Assembly: GCF_000258515.1 (NCBI RefSeq) | Contig: NZ_AJLF01000002.1 | Span: forward strand, 483,396 to 547,395 | Reading direction: 5' to 3' | DNA length: 64,000 nt | Source of the DNA: Thermococcus zilligii AN1 | GTDB lineage: Archaea; Methanobacteriota_B; Thermococci; Thermococcales; Thermococcaceae | Shown: in pieces, positions 43,609 through 52,818 of the stretch | How the letters are laid out: each line of letters begins with the position of its first letter | Numbering within the stretch: the first letter of the stretch is position 1 | Notes under the pieces: model-generated | What the model was told of the DNA's origin: nothing | What the model saw: the letters and a program-made list of their open reading frames with translations, nothing else | The model's database searches: none | Position numbers and translations under genes: made by a program

Positions 43609-43944
43609 GTGCAGGAGATAACAACGACTGGATACGATGAGAACGGAAATCGGATTACGGTAACGGTTCCCCTGGATACCTGGGTAGATGTCCCAATAAA
43701 CACAACCATAACGGTTCCAATCGACATAAGCACGACAACCCGCTTTGATGACACTATAGATGTCCCTGTCGAGGGCTCTTTTGAGGTCAGGCTTGACGAG
43801 ATTCTTGGGGTAACCGATGGTACTCTGGAAGTTCCCATTTCTACGGATTATACAGTGAAACTTAACCTCAAACAGCTGGGCTTGGACTCCTTGATAGACC
43901 AGCTTATCGATACGCTGAAGGCAATTCAGGCCTATCTGGGTTGA
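43609..43944 (+). CDS. Small beta-repeat protein of unknown function
   Basis: 111 residues from a GTG start. Residues 12-80 repeat a short pattern of beta strands, each carrying V-P: TVTVPLDTW, VDVPINTT, ITVPIDIS, IDVPVEGSFEV, LEVPISTDYTV. An amphipathic helix closes it (LDSLIDQLIDTLKAIQAYL). There is no signal peptide. The pattern resembles extracytoplasmic tails of membrane proteins whose N-terminal helices are missing here, so it may be a shortened relative. A TATA-like TTCATAAAAG (about 43570-43579) lies upstream; no clear RBS. AT-richer than its surroundings. No family named with confidence. Confidence 0.6.
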   Translation: MQEITTTGYDENGNRITVTVPLDTWVDVPINTTITVPIDISTTTRFDDTIDVPVEGSFEVRLDEILGVTDGTLEVPISTDYTVKLNLKQLGLDSLIDQLIDTLKAIQAYLG

Positions 43945-44002
43945 ATCATTACGACGGATGCAGAAATCTCTATCGGTAGAAACAGAACCGACTGAACATC
44001 CT

Positions 44003-44016
44003 CTTTTTTAATTTTT
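44003..44016 (+). terminator. T-rich terminator candidate
   Basis: CTTTTTTAATTTTTG, about 60 nt after the beta-repeat protein stop and before the next promoter. Two adjacent T runs match the poly-U signal of archaeal termination. Confidence 0.45.
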
Positions 44017-44065
44017 GTGGCCCAATGCTTTAATTTATTGAATAATCCCCGATAATTCTGCGAAA

Positions 44066-44087
44066 GGTTTATATTTGGTTGGCCAAC
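44066..44087 (+). promoter_or_regulatory. Promoter/operator of the surface-protein gene
   Basis: GGTTTATATTTG (44066-44077) is a strong TATA element. GTTGGCCAAC (44078-44087), a perfect palindrome, touches its downstream edge, and a further half-site ATTGGCC appears about 10 nt later (44096-44102). The predicted transcript has a leader of about 60 nt ending in GTAGGTGA. The tandem half-sites suggest repressor control. Confidence 0.5.
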
Positions 44088-44158
44088 TATATTCTATTGG
44101 CCTTCCATGAGGCCGGCCTCGAAGGATAGCAAACAAAAAGGAAGGTAGGTGAAAGAAT

Positions 44159-46369
44159 ATGGGCTGGCAAAATAAGATAAAAGTCGTGGGCCTTATACTA
44201 ATGCTACTGGCATCAGTGACTCCAGGGTTCCTACTCCCCGCTAAGGCCGATTCAGTTATCAACGTCGTAATTACTCCTACAGAGATCTACCAGGGCAAGG
44301 TTACCCCCGTTGTCATAAGCGTTACCGTTAATGGAATCCCATTTTCCGGGGCCGAGATATCTATAACCTCCAAGACTCTGAAGTACATAGACGAGAATGG
44401 CGAACTCAAGCCCTACTATTACACTGCCACAACTGACGAGAATGGTATTGCAACCATAAACCTTTGGACACCCACCCTTGACACCCTTGAAGTTACTGTT
44501 AACGTCAGTGGAGAAGTAGTCAAGAAGAGCATTACTGTCCTCCCGGCTCCAGCGGCGCAGCAGGTCCAGATCTATGGGTGGGTTCGCAAGTTCATTCAGT
44601 ACTACAACGCCAATGGAGAGCCGTACTTTGAGGGAACCCTTGAGAGGGTTCCTAACGCCCAGGTATTTGTAAAGATTGTGGCTGAGAGCCCAAGTGGAGT
44701 TCGCGTTCCTATTACTGAAAAATACATCTACGTTGGCAACTCAAGCGCCGACTCAGGCTTCCCAGGTGAATACACCTTCAACCTGGCAGTAGCCGGTGAC
44801 AGCCAGACCAAATACCACGTTTATATAGTGGCCTACAAACCGGGTGCAGAGAGCACCACAGTTGTTAAAGATGGAACTTATGTTAAGATAACTGAGAAGC
44901 AGAAGTACGCTGTTCCGAGCGAGGAGATTGAGTCCTACTACGGATACCTTCCGGGACGCGTGGAAATAGTGCCGGGTACAACCAGCGTCCAGGCCAACGC
45001 TCCGGCTATCCTTGAGACTGTTAGGGAAATCAAGGTTACCCTTCCACACGTTAAGATTGACAAGGTTTCCTACATAAGCCCGTGCGATGGTCAGCCTGTC
45101 CAGCAGAACGCTGCCCACAATCTCAACAGCACTCCGATGCTCCCTGCTGCCAATGGGAAGTGGTTCGACATCGAAGTCACCATAACCGACGACCAGGGCA
45201 ACCCCTACAACTTCGCCAAGGCTGAGGAGGAGGGCATACAGTTTGAGTCGAAGTACGTTTTTGCAACAATCGACGACCCGAACCTCGGAATCCTTGATGA
45301 TGGGCTAATGAATGGAAGCAGTATACTGATTCCAATAAACCTCGACACCGGAACTGCCAAGTTCAGGGTCTGGTCGACAGTTCCAGCGGGGGAGGTTGCC
45401 AAGCACATAAACCTCGGAATCGCTAACGTCTCAAACTTCTTCAGGGTTAGGGCTACCTTTACCAGCGAGGTTGAGCCTGAGCCCACAGCTAAGGCTCCTG
45501 AATACTGGCACATCAACGCTCCGATCGGTGCTGAAGTTTATGTCTACAACTACACCAGCAATACTACCAAGAAGATACCCCTAACTGGCACAATTGAGAT
45601 AAACCCCGGACAGAGGCTCCAGTGGGTCGAGTACTCCCTGAGCAACTACACTCTCCTGAAGTTCGTTGGCGTCGGCCACGTTTCCGGTGATGTAACCGAC
45701 CACTCCGGCAAGCAGCTTGCAGGTGCTACTGTGATCCTCCAGCTCTGGGACGACACTACCGGCAAGTGGGTTGGGGCAAAGGACATATGCGGCAGGCCGC
45801 TTGAAGTTACCTCCTACGACGGACACTATGCCTTCGATGACGTTCCGACAACCGAAAGTGAGCTCTTCAGGGTCTACGCCACAAAGGACGGTGCCGAGGG
45901 CTACAGCTGGGACTTCAAGATCCAGATAGGCAGAACTGCAACTGCGGATGTCAAGGTTGTCGGAAAGATGCCCGCCAAGTTTGAGCTCAGCGGCCTCAGC
46001 GTTGATCCAACAAGCGGTGAGGCTCCGCTCACCGTAACCATCAGTGTTGTCGTTAAGAACACTGGAGAGATGAGTGGCAAGTACAGGGTTGAGTTAAAGG
46101 TCAATGGCAACACCGTCCAGTGGACTGACGTTGAACTCAACGGTGGCCAGAGCCGGAAGGTTGAGTTCCAGCGCACCTTTGTCGAGCCTGGAACTTACAG
46201 CGTTACCGTTGGAGACCTCAGCCCGAAGCAGGTAACCGTCACAAAGCCAACCACTACAACAACTACCACTACCACCACAACAACTACCAGCGGTGGTGGA
46301 GGAATCTGCGGTCCAGCGGCCTTCGTTGGACTGGCAGTGGTTCCACTCCTCCTCAGGAGGAGGAAGTGA
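44159..46369 (+). CDS. Large secreted surface protein with Ig-like, carboxypeptidase-regulatory-like and CARDB domains, CGP-CTERM anchor
   Basis: 736 residues: a signal peptide (1-31, ending PAKADS), a bacterial-Ig-like domain (about 35-125: ITPTEIYQGKVTPVVISVTVNG...), further beta domains, a carboxypeptidase-regulatory-like repeat (about 503-590: GHVSGDVTDHSGKQLAGATV), a CARDB-type adhesion domain (about 605-695: LSGLSVDPTSGEAPLTVTISV) and a Thr stalk. The end GGGGICGPAAFVGLAVV / RRRK is the CGP-CTERM signal. There are no enzyme motifs; a cell-envelope adhesion or structural role is likely. GTAGGTGA precedes the ATG. The gene stands alone behind its own promoter. Confidence 0.85.
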   Translation: MGWQNKIKVVGLILMLLASVTPGFLLPAKADSVINVVITPTEIYQGKVTPVVISVTVNGIPFSGAEISITSKTLKYIDENGELKPYYYTATTDENGIATINLWTPTLDTLEVTVNVSGEVVKKSITVLPAPAAQQVQIYGWVRKFIQYYNANGEPYFEGTLERVPNAQVFVKIVAESPSGVRVPITEKYIYVGNSSADSGFPGEYTFNLAVAGDSQTKYHVYIVAYKPGAESTTVVKDGTYVKITEKQKYAVPSEEIESYYGYLPGRVEIVPGTTSVQANAPAILETVREIKVTLPHVKIDKVSYISPCDGQPVQQNAAHNLNSTPMLPAANGKWFDIEVTITDDQGNPYNFAKAEEEGIQFESKYVFATIDDPNLGILDDGLMNGSSILIPINLDTGTAKFRVWSTVPAGEVAKHINLGIANVSNFFRVRATFTSEVEPEPTAKAPEYWHINAPIGAEVYVYNYTSNTTKKIPLTGTIEINPGQRLQWVEYSLSNYTLLKFVGVGHVSGDVTDHSGKQLAGATVILQLWDDTTGKWVGAKDICGRPLEVTSYDGHYAFDDVPTTESELFRVYATKDGAEGYSWDFKIQIGRTATADVKVVGKMPAKFELSGLSVDPTSGEAPLTVTISVVVKNTGEMSGKYRVELKVNGNTVQWTDVELNGGQSRKVEFQRTFVEPGTYSVTVGDLSPKQVTVTKPTTTTTTTTTTTTTSGGGGICGPAAFVGLAVVPLLLRRRK
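46295..46369 (+). repeat. CGP-CTERM coding cassette, copy 2
   Basis: 75-nt segment matching 25567-25641 at 73 of 75 positions; both differences are synonymous. The genes are otherwise unrelated in sequence, so the cassette is shared independently of the domains it anchors. Confidence 0.9.
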
Positions 46370-46502
46370 GCCTTTCCTCCTTTTCTCCCTTTAAATTTGA
46401 CTTTTGTTCAAGAACCCCGTGTTTTAGGACTTTCAGAAGGTTTCTAGAGGAGGACAAAAATAAAAGATTTCACGGTCAGAAAGCCCTGCCGCTCATCACA
46501 AT

Positions 46503-46712
46503 TCAGAGTCCTGGCTTCTCCTCATTCCGGTTCATTATCTTTTTGAGGAGTCTTTTGCCCCCGACTTTACCCCTGCCAAACCTCCATCCATGGGACTTGT
46601 TGACATGCCTTATGTAATCCTTGCTCTTCCTGAAGACCATTCCGCATTTTGGACAGCGATAGTAGGGTTCTCCGTCTCTGTCAAAGAAGACTATCGCCTT
46701 AAGCCCTACCAT
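46503..46712 (-). CDS. Small C2H2 zinc-finger protein
   Basis: 69 residues with one zinc finger, [22 protein letters not shown] (about 19-40): C-x2-C-x12-H-x4-H. A strongly basic tail follows ([19 protein letters not shown]). It probably binds nucleic acid. GGAGGTGA lies 8 nt before the ATG at 46712; the frame runs further up but that part has no RBS and overlaps the next gene. It follows the 271-residue unknown protein and may share its mRNA. Confidence 0.75.
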   Translation of the reverse strand: MVGLKAIVFFDRDGEPYYRCPKCGMVFRKSKDYIRHVNKSHGWRFGRGKVGGKRLLKKIMNRNEEKPGL

Positions 46713-46768
46713 CGCTTCTTCACCTCCGGCAATCACTCTTTTTTGAATTTTTAAAAATTTTCTTCGTT

Positions 46769-47581
46769 TCATACCCATATCCTGTTCCCTTTGATCTTGA
46801 GATAGCCAAGGGTCTGCAGCTCTTTTAAAAAGCTCTCCAGTGACTCTTCGTCGAAATAAACATAGATCTTCTCGTCTTCGTTCTCCAGGACTATTGGTTC
46901 TTCCTCCAGGAGGGCCTCTATGAGCTTATCTTTTTTCTGGACTTTTTCCGCCTTTTGGAGCACCGTATCTGCGAACATGGCCCTTGCTATGCCTGTGAAC
47001 ATGGCTTTTAAATAGCTCTCTTCGGTTGAATATTCCTCTGCTATCTTCAGGGCCAAATCTATCAGCTCTCTGTCGACTTCAATGACTTCAACGTAGTAGC
47101 GCTTAACTATAGAGACCTCAGTTGTCATAGTTGTCTTGAACCTTTTTTCTATTTCTTCAAGCCATTCTTCGACTTCATCTAACGGAAACCTGAGTTCAAT
47201 CGTCAGATCCTCCAACGGGACAATTTTGTTAAGAACAATTTTTCCATCTCTTTCTTCTGCAATTTTGTTCTCTATCAGGGCTGTTAGAAGAATTAACCTC
47301 TCGGATTCTCCATCTCCGAGGAATTCTTCAATGCTCAGCTCCATTGTATCCCGAACTTTCTCGATGAGCCCATCGTAGAGCTGCCTGAGATTTGAAAGCG
47401 TGGCCCCTATGATGTCAATCTCACCGGATTTTTTGAGGAGCTCCGAGTACTTATCTCTTATCACCAAGTAGTGATCGATGTCATAGTCGACTGATTCGTA
47501 TTTTCTGTTCATGACCCCCGCTCTGCTGAGTTCTCGAGAGAGCTCGTTCATGGTGTCTTTATCAACGACTTCGAACTTCAT
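46769..47581 (-). CDS. Protein of unknown function, 270 residues
   Basis: No recognised family. It is a charged, helix-rich cytoplasmic protein beginning [18 protein letters not shown], with a long acidic middle section (about 75-160). The C-terminus ([33 protein letters not shown]) could fold as a winged helix. The ATG at 47581 has GGGAGATG upstream. It lies 33 nt downstream of the DMT gene on the same strand. Could be a transcription or stress factor; that is only a guess from the fold. Confidence 0.6.
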   Translation of the reverse strand: MKFEVVDKDTMNELSRELSRAGVMNRKYESVDYDIDHYLVIRDKYSELLKKSGEIDIIGATLSNLRQLYDGLIEKVRDTMELSIEEFLGDGESERLILLTALIENKIAEERDGKIVLNKIVPLEDLTIELRFPLDEVEEWLEEIEKRFKTTMTTEVSIVKRYYVEVIEVDRELIDLALKIAEEYSTEESYLKAMFTGIARAMFADTVLQKAEKVQKKDKLIEALLEEEPIVLENEDEKIYVYFDEESLESFLKELQTLGYLKIKGNRIWV

Positions 47582-47614
47582 CGGGCATCTCCCTAATATG
47601 TACAATTTTTGAGG

Positions 47615-48466
47615 TTATAAGGAAAGCGGTGCCTCTGCATCCTCTTCTTTAATGGCTATCCATACGGCCATCATTATCAACCCGGCACCTATGAGCTCCC
47701 GTACCGATGGAATTGCTCTCATTATAATTACGGTTCCCAGGGTTCCGAACAGCGGTTCTGTTGAGTATATAAGGGCTGCCCTGTACGCCGTAGTCTCCCC
47801 TTGGTACTTTACCTGAGCCGTGAATGCAATTACCGTGGCGAAGAGTGATGTGTAGAGAATACCAAGCCAGGAAGCTGGGTTAGTCGGCAAAATGAGTGTT
47901 TCCAGCAGTGTCGAGCTAGTGAGAGAGAACAGGAAGTTCCAGAAAATCTGCCAGAACGAGAGGCTGATGTAATCTGGTCCCTGAAACTTTTGGACCAGCA
48001 CTATCTGAAAGGCAAAGCTGATGGCGCAGAGTACTGTGAGGATATCTCCGTGGTTCACTTTTTTTCCAGCACCTGATATCAGGTACAGGCCAGCAATGGC
48101 TATGAGTAGGGAGACTCCATCTTTTTTCTTTATTTTATCCCCCAGGAGGAAATAGGCGATGAAGGGAGTGAATACAACGTAAAGTGATGTGATGAACGCC
48201 GAGTTTGAGGGGGTTGTATATTTAAGGCCGATTGTCTGGAAGGCATGTCCTAAGAACAGTGTTATGCCGAGTATAAACCCCTTAAATACCGTTTCCTTTT
48301 TTATGGCCTTCGATCTGAAAATAAGAAGCATAAATGCGGAGGCTACACCAAACCTATATGCCAGGAAGAGAAGAGGGGGCATGTATGATATACTTATTTT
48401 CATCACAGGAAACGTTAAGCCCCAGAACACGGTTGCAAGTAGGAGTACCAACTCCGCACGCTTCAT
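47615..48466 (-). CDS. EamA/DMT-family transporter, leaderless
   Basis: 283-residue ten-helix transporter starting LVLLLATVFWGLTFPVMKISISYMPP (about 5-30), with AFQTIGLKYTTPSNSAFITSLYVVFTPFIAYFLLGD (about 75-112) in the first repeat. The second repeat ends with YSTEPLFGTLGTVIIMRAIPSVRELIGAGLIMMAVWIAI. Substrate unknown. A TATA-like ATTTTTAAAATC (about 48487-48498, minus strand) is 26 nt before the ATG and no RBS is present, so the mRNA is probably leaderless. Confidence 0.88.
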   Translation of the reverse strand: MKRAELVLLLATVFWGLTFPVMKISISYMPPLLFLAYRFGVASAFMLLIFRSKAIKKETVFKGFILGITLFLGHAFQTIGLKYTTPSNSAFITSLYVVFTPFIAYFLLGDKIKKKDGVSLLIAIAGLYLISGAGKKVNHGDILTVLCAISFAFQIVLVQKFQGPDYISLSFWQIFWNFLFSLTSSTLLETLILPTNPASWLGILYTSLFATVIAFTAQVKYQGETTAYRAALIYSTEPLFGTLGTVIIMRAIPSVRELIGAGLIMMAVWIAIKEEDAEAPLSL

Positions 48467-48497
48467 GGGATTAAGGCAGTTTTCTGATTTTAAAAAT

Positions 48498-48806
48498 TTA
48501 TCCGCCCGGACCGTCGATGCAGGACATGTTCATGGCAAGAAGTGCCTCAACGAAACCTGATTCCAAATTTCTTTTTATCCTTTCGGAGAGTTTCTGAAGT
48601 TCTTCTTCTGTCAGCTCTTCTTTGTTTTTGAGCCACTTTATCTTTCCGTCCCTTTTGTCCAGGACCACTATTGGCTCTTCGGTAATCAGAGGGACGTAGT
48701 TCATTCTGACGCCGTATATCTCCTCCGCAAAGGCCAACTTTGCCCTCAGAAGCTCAAGGTAGTTGGCCAGATCCTCGCCCAGGATTCGCCTGAACTCCCC
48801 CTCCAT
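48498..48806 (-). CDS. Small protein of unknown function, 102 residues
   Basis: Acidic, helical and cytoplasmic: MEGEFRRILGEDLANYLELLRAKLAFAEEIYGV, then the strand pair YVPLITEEPIVVLDKRDGKIKWL (about 37-59) and a C-terminal helix ending in CIDGPGG. GGTGG precedes the ATG. The EEPIVVLDKRDGKIKW segment loosely resembles [17 protein letters not shown] near the end of the unknown protein at 46769-47581, which may mean a shared small domain. No family identified. Confidence 0.6.
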   Translation of the reverse strand: MEGEFRRILGEDLANYLELLRAKLAFAEEIYGVRMNYVPLITEEPIVVLDKRDGKIKWLKNKEELTEEELQKLSERIKRNLESGFVEALLAMNMSCIDGPGG

Positions 48807-48923
48807 TCTCCCACCATCCCCCTGTGGGTATCCATGTTTATTAGATTATCGGCCATATCTGGGTAGCAATGGACCGTAGAAAGAGCCATAAAGCTAATTT
48901 CTCTATCAAACTCGGTGAGGTTT

Positions 48924-50717
48924 ATGCAGATGAAGCGCTCCTATCATTTCCACGCCTACCAGCCGGGGGATATAATCTACGTCCACGACGGCTCGGGGTG
49001 GGATCCCATAAAGTACTCCGAGAGGCTCAGCCCCGTGTCGCTTGAGATAAGGGACATCGAGGTCAAGGGACGGAACTGGACCCGGGCGGTTATAAAGGCC
49101 TACGAATACACAAACGACGTCCTTGGAAGGCTGCCTAAGAAGAGCGTCAGCGTCGACTTTGAGCCCTTCACCCTCTACATGATACTCAGCTACAAGCCCC
49201 GCATATACGGGGAGATAGTTGAGCTCCTAGGCGAACACGTGGAGGCTGTTCCTACAACGCCTTTCCATCCTATAACGCCCCACCTGGGGCGGTTCGACCA
49301 GGAGGTTCTTGCGAGGGTTTCCTTTGACTTTTATGAACCTTTCATCAAGGGGCAGGACACCGTGGGTTACTGGCTGCCGGAGGGCGTTATAACCAGGGAA
49401 ACCGCGGGAATAGTTGCAAACGCAACCTCAGCTGACGTTGTTTTCCTTCTTGATGAGAGGCAGTTCATTGGCCTTAATCCGCCCCAGGCAAAGTTCTCGT
49501 GCAACATCTACCGGTGCGATGGAAAGCTGGCCTACGTTTTTGGCAGGGATCACCAGCTCAGTGACGCCTTCGCCTTCAACACCCTCGACGTCGAGGGACT
49601 GATCAGAGCTGTTGCAGAGGGCAGGGTTGACGTCTTCAAGGAGAAAGCCGGCATCCCATACCTGGTTCACCTGGCGAGTGATCTTGAGGCACTGCTCGCC
49701 AATCCAAAACAACTTGACAGGTTCCTGGGGTGGATGAGTGGTCTTGATGAAAGGGGCGTGGAAGGGGTAAACGCTGTAGAGTTCGTGAGAAGAAAGAGAA
49801 AAGGGGTGTACAGGTGCCTCGATGGGGAGTGTAGCGAGCACTTCAGGATAGACGTCAAGGACTACTCGAGCTGGAGCGATTACTATGATTTGAGCCTGGA
49901 CGGCAGGACGGGGGACACGAGATGGCTCGGGATGAGGAGGGAAGACGGTAAGGTGATTAACCGCATGTATAAGGGCAAAAAAGTTTCCCAGCTGTGGAAG
50001 TACGCCTTCACGGAGCTCTTCCGGGAGCTCAACAGGGCCATTCGTTTTGGAGTCATTGACATGATCCTAAGGCACTCCGAGAAAGCCAGCAGGGAGTCCG
50101 TCAAGGAGTTCCTGGTGCGTTATTCCAGGGCCTTTTTCAGGGAGCACTACGAATATTTCGACATGGAGACGGGCGTTGATTACATAATGGAGCCCATAGA
50201 GGGCGTTGATCCGACGCTCGCGATGAAACTCGGGAGGGTTTACTACATAATGCTTCTCGCGAACCACTCCTGCCCCCGCTTCTGGGAGAACATCGACACC
50301 AGGGTCACCTTCGGAAATGTCTCCGCGATAAGCAAGGCCCTCATAGAGCTCATGGAAGTTTACATGAAGGAGGGCCTCGGGGAGAGGGCCAACTTCCTTC
50401 TCCTGGAATACATGAAGCTCTTAGCTTTCCCGCAGCTCTACTACGACTACGACCTCTACAAGCTCCCCGGCCTTGAGGGGTGGGAGACGACCGAAAAAGC
50501 CTGGTTTGAGTCCCTTGAGAGCGAGGTCCCCAACAGCCCCTACAACGTCGTAACGAGGGCGGCGCTCTACACGGGTAAAGAAGCACTTCCGAATGAGATA
50601 AGGGGAGCCCTTGAAGTGCTCTATGACTTCAATGGGGCCGTTGCTGACACCGGCCACATACCGGGCGAGTTGCACGGGCACTGGGAGAAAAAGGAGTGGT
50701 GCGAGCACAGGGCCTAA
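48924..50717 (+). CDS. Uncharacterised glycoside hydrolase family 57 protein
   Basis: 597 residues. GH57 hallmarks: YHFHAYQPGDII near the start, TTPFHPITPH (about 110-119), GYWLPEGVITRET (about 153-165) matching the family's W-x-PE-type motif, and the helical C-terminal half. It differs from the GH57 branching enzymes, amylopullulanases and 4-alpha-glucanotransferases in its opening sequence, so alpha-glucan activity is likely but specificity is open. No signal peptide: an intracellular enzyme. Start taken at the ATG 48924 (GGTGAGG upstream); GTG 48915 and ATG 48930 are alternatives. It converges with the cca gene (4-nt overlap). Confidence 0.82.
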   Translation: MQMKRSYHFHAYQPGDIIYVHDGSGWDPIKYSERLSPVSLEIRDIEVKGRNWTRAVIKAYEYTNDVLGRLPKKSVSVDFEPFTLYMILSYKPRIYGEIVELLGEHVEAVPTTPFHPITPHLGRFDQEVLARVSFDFYEPFIKGQDTVGYWLPEGVITRETAGIVANATSADVVFLLDERQFIGLNPPQAKFSCNIYRCDGKLAYVFGRDHQLSDAFAFNTLDVEGLIRAVAEGRVDVFKEKAGIPYLVHLASDLEALLANPKQLDRFLGWMSGLDERGVEGVNAVEFVRRKRKGVYRCLDGECSEHFRIDVKDYSSWSDYYDLSLDGRTGDTRWLGMRREDGKVINRMYKGKKVSQLWKYAFTELFRELNRAIRFGVIDMILRHSEKASRESVKEFLVRYSRAFFREHYEYFDMETGVDYIMEPIEGVDPTLAMKLGRVYYIMLLANHSCPRFWENIDTRVTFGNVSAISKALIELMEVYMKEGLGERANFLLLEYMKLLAFPQLYYDYDLYKLPGLEGWETTEKAWFESLESEVPNSPYNVVTRAALYTGKEALPNEIRGALEVLYDFNGAVADTGHIPGELHGHWEKKEWCEHRA

Positions 50718-52078
50718 ACCTTCAGGCCCTCCTTCTTTCTGCTCAGGAAGAGATAGGCTTCCTCTTCTAACTCGCCCGGGACGTAGTCAACGAGAAAGTC
50801 GGCATATTTTACCGCTTCCCTCAGGTTCTTCCCGAGGGAGGCCTGGTTCTTCTCCAGGAGCTCGGAGATAACGTCGAGGATGTTCTCTTTCACCCTCTTC
50901 TCCGCGTAGAGCATCTTGCCCCTTAGCCAGACCCTCCCGTTTTTCCTGTAGAAGTCCCTGCCCCTCTCGGTGAAGAACTCGGGGCCAGGGTGTATCTTCA
51001 CGGCCGGCCGCTCAACTCTCTCCACCTCAAGCATTATGAAGGCTTTGTCGCCTGAATAACCGCAGTTCCAGCCTAAGACCCCGAACCCTTCCCTTTCCAG
51101 GGCCTTCTCCAAACCCCGTGCGCTCTTTTCGAGCTGGGGAAGGAGGAGGTCATCTATTAAGTCGGGCTTTCCAAAAATCAGCGTCACCAGGTGGGTTCCC
51201 TTCCTCCTGAGCTCATCCAGGTAGTCACCAGCTTCCGCTTTCTCGGGGAAGAAGAACTTCGTCGAGGGCCCCTCGAGAAACTCCACGGCGTTGAAATAGA
51301 AAACCCCATAGCGCTCCCAGCTCAAGTTCGCCGCAACGTTTCTTCTCGGATCCACTGGGTCGAGGACTATCAAAGGCCTGTCCTCCTCGATTTCCCTCTT
51401 CACGGTTCTCATCGCTATCTCAGGCTCTTTTCTCAGCCAGTTTTCGGGGTCAATTATCTTCTGCCTTAGCATGAAGTCCGCCTTCTCCAGGACATCAAGG
51501 AACGAGCCGTACTTTATGACCAGAATCTCTGCGAGGTAGCCCGAGAAACCGCGCACGTAAATTTCGCTACCGTAAGCGTTGATGCCCTTCAAAAAGCGCT
51601 TGAGGAGGCGGACTTCATCGTTTTTGCCTTTGATGTTCTCGTTCACCCAGCGCGTGTGGAGAATCGAGCGGTCGACGGCCGTCTTCACGTCTCTCCAGCT
51701 ATTAACGTTGTAACAGGGTACAAGATCAACGCTCACCCCTCTATAGCTTGCCCTTACGTAGGGGTGCTCCGCGTAGGCGACCTCATGGGAATCGAGCTTC
51801 TCAGCAATGGCCTTTCCGAGTTCTAAGCCTTTTTCCCTGAGCTCTTCGGGGGGAGTTTCGAGGGGGAAAGCCAAGAAGAGGTCAACGTCGTGGTCTCCAG
51901 CCAAATAAGTGTCCTTCGCGAGGGAGCCGACGAAGTAGGGCTTAACCTCAAGGCCGAGCTCCCCCACGGTCTCCTCTGCTATCTCCCCAAGTTCCACCAT
52001 CAGGCCGTTAACGAAGGCCCTCTCTTCCTCCGTCGGGCGTATTTTCTTGAGGACTTCCCCGATGACGGAGATGCCCAT
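50714..52078 (-). CDS. cca: CCA-adding tRNA nucleotidyltransferase (class I, archaeal)
   Basis: 454-residue enzyme repairing or adding the tRNA 3' CCA end. The polymerase-beta motif GSLAKDTYLAGDHDVDLFLAF (about 51-71) holds the catalytic aspartates, with the third expected in VDLVPCYNV (about 113). The central domain and C-terminal tail fit the archaeal class. The tRNAs in this window already encode CCA, so the enzyme mainly repairs. GAGGTGTT precedes the ATG; the next gene upstream ends 9 nt away, so cca and thpR form an operon. Confidence 0.96.
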   Translation of the reverse strand: MGISVIGEVLKKIRPTEEERAFVNGLMVELGEIAEETVGELGLEVKPYFVGSLAKDTYLAGDHDVDLFLAFPLETPPEELREKGLELGKAIAEKLDSHEVAYAEHPYVRASYRGVSVDLVPCYNVNSWRDVKTAVDRSILHTRWVNENIKGKNDEVRLLKRFLKGINAYGSEIYVRGFSGYLAEILVIKYGSFLDVLEKADFMLRQKIIDPENWLRKEPEIAMRTVKREIEEDRPLIVLDPVDPRRNVAANLSWERYGVFYFNAVEFLEGPSTKFFFPEKAEAGDYLDELRRKGTHLVTLIFGKPDLIDDLLLPQLEKSARGLEKALEREGFGVLGWNCGYSGDKAFIMLEVERVERPAVKIHPGPEFFTERGRDFYRKNGRVWLRGKMLYAEKRVKENILDVISELLEKNQASLGKNLREAVKYADFLVDYVPGELEEEAYLFLSRKKEGLKV

Positions 52079-52087
52079 GCTAACACC

Positions 52088-52642
52088 TCAATCCGCCAGC
52101 TCGAACCTGGCGACTGTCTCGTAGATTGGCCCCTTCGGCGTCAGCGTGCTCTTCTTCAGCTCTATCGCGTTGACCTCGAACTCACCAAAGTCCTCGCTGG
52201 CGAGGTCTTTTAACGCCATCGCAAGCTCAAGCTTATCCTTCACGAAATTTACCCTGCCGATGGTTATGTGTGCAACGAAGTCGTTTTCCTTCTTAAAGCC
52301 GAGTTTTCCCATCTCCTTCTCAACATCTGCCGCCATTCCCCTAAGCCCCTCGTCGTTCTCTATGCCCGCCCAGATTACCCTCACGTAGTTGGGGTTCGGG
52401 AAAACGCCGACGCCCTTGACTCTAACGCGGTGCTTTTTGTGCCTTCTTGCTATCTCCGCCAGGGCCTTCTTGACCTCTTCAGCTGTTGCGTTGTCTATTT
52501 CACCGAGGAACTTGAGCGTCACGTGGAAGTTCTCACGCTCAACGAACTTTATCCTGGCCGCTTTGTTCCCAATCCTCTCCTGGGCTTTCACGAGGTTTTC
52601 CCTAACCTCTTCGCTGACCTCCACCGCTATGAACGCCCTCAT
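52088..52642 (-). CDS. thpR: RNA 2',3'-cyclic phosphodiesterase (LigT/ThpR)
   Basis: 184-residue 2H phosphoesterase: two HxT/S motifs, HVTLKFLG (about 40-47) and HITIGRV (about 127-133), form the active site. It opens cyclic phosphates at RNA ends and was first known as a 2'-5' RNA ligase. The neighbour cca also handles tRNA ends. GGTGGTG precedes the ATG. Confidence 0.95.
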   Translation of the reverse strand: MRAFIAVEVSEEVRENLVKAQERIGNKAARIKFVERENFHVTLKFLGEIDNATAEEVKKALAEIARRHKKHRVRVKGVGVFPNPNYVRVIWAGIENDEGLRGMAADVEKEMGKLGFKKENDFVAHITIGRVNFVKDKLELAMALKDLASEDFGEFEVNAIELKKSTLTPKGPIYETVARFELAD

Positions 52643-52692
52643 AGCACCACCGAGAAAAGTTGGAGAATAAGGTTAAAGGGATTGCGATGCAG

Positions 52693-52818
52693 TTAACTCC
52701 CCTCCCCCAAGATGTAGTAGGGAATCCCCGGGATGTACAGGGTCTCTCCACTGCCTTTGTTTCTTATCTCAAATTTCAGAGAGACAACAGCGCTTCTGGC
52801 AGGGACTATGTTTTCCCC
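52693..52818 (-). pseudogene. C-terminal fragment of a beta-rich protein
   Basis: 41 codons open to a TAA: VPARSAVVSLKFEIRNKGSG then ETLYIPGIPYYILGEGS, the pattern of the last strands of an Ig/CARDB-like domain. There is no start codon, and a stop precedes the frame. Shifting one base at the GGGGAAAA run would join it to a further open stretch upstream, again without a start. It is best read as the remnant of a lost gene in the 247-nt space between thpR and the phosphoribosyltransferase. The remainder of the space shows nothing. Confidence 0.4.
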
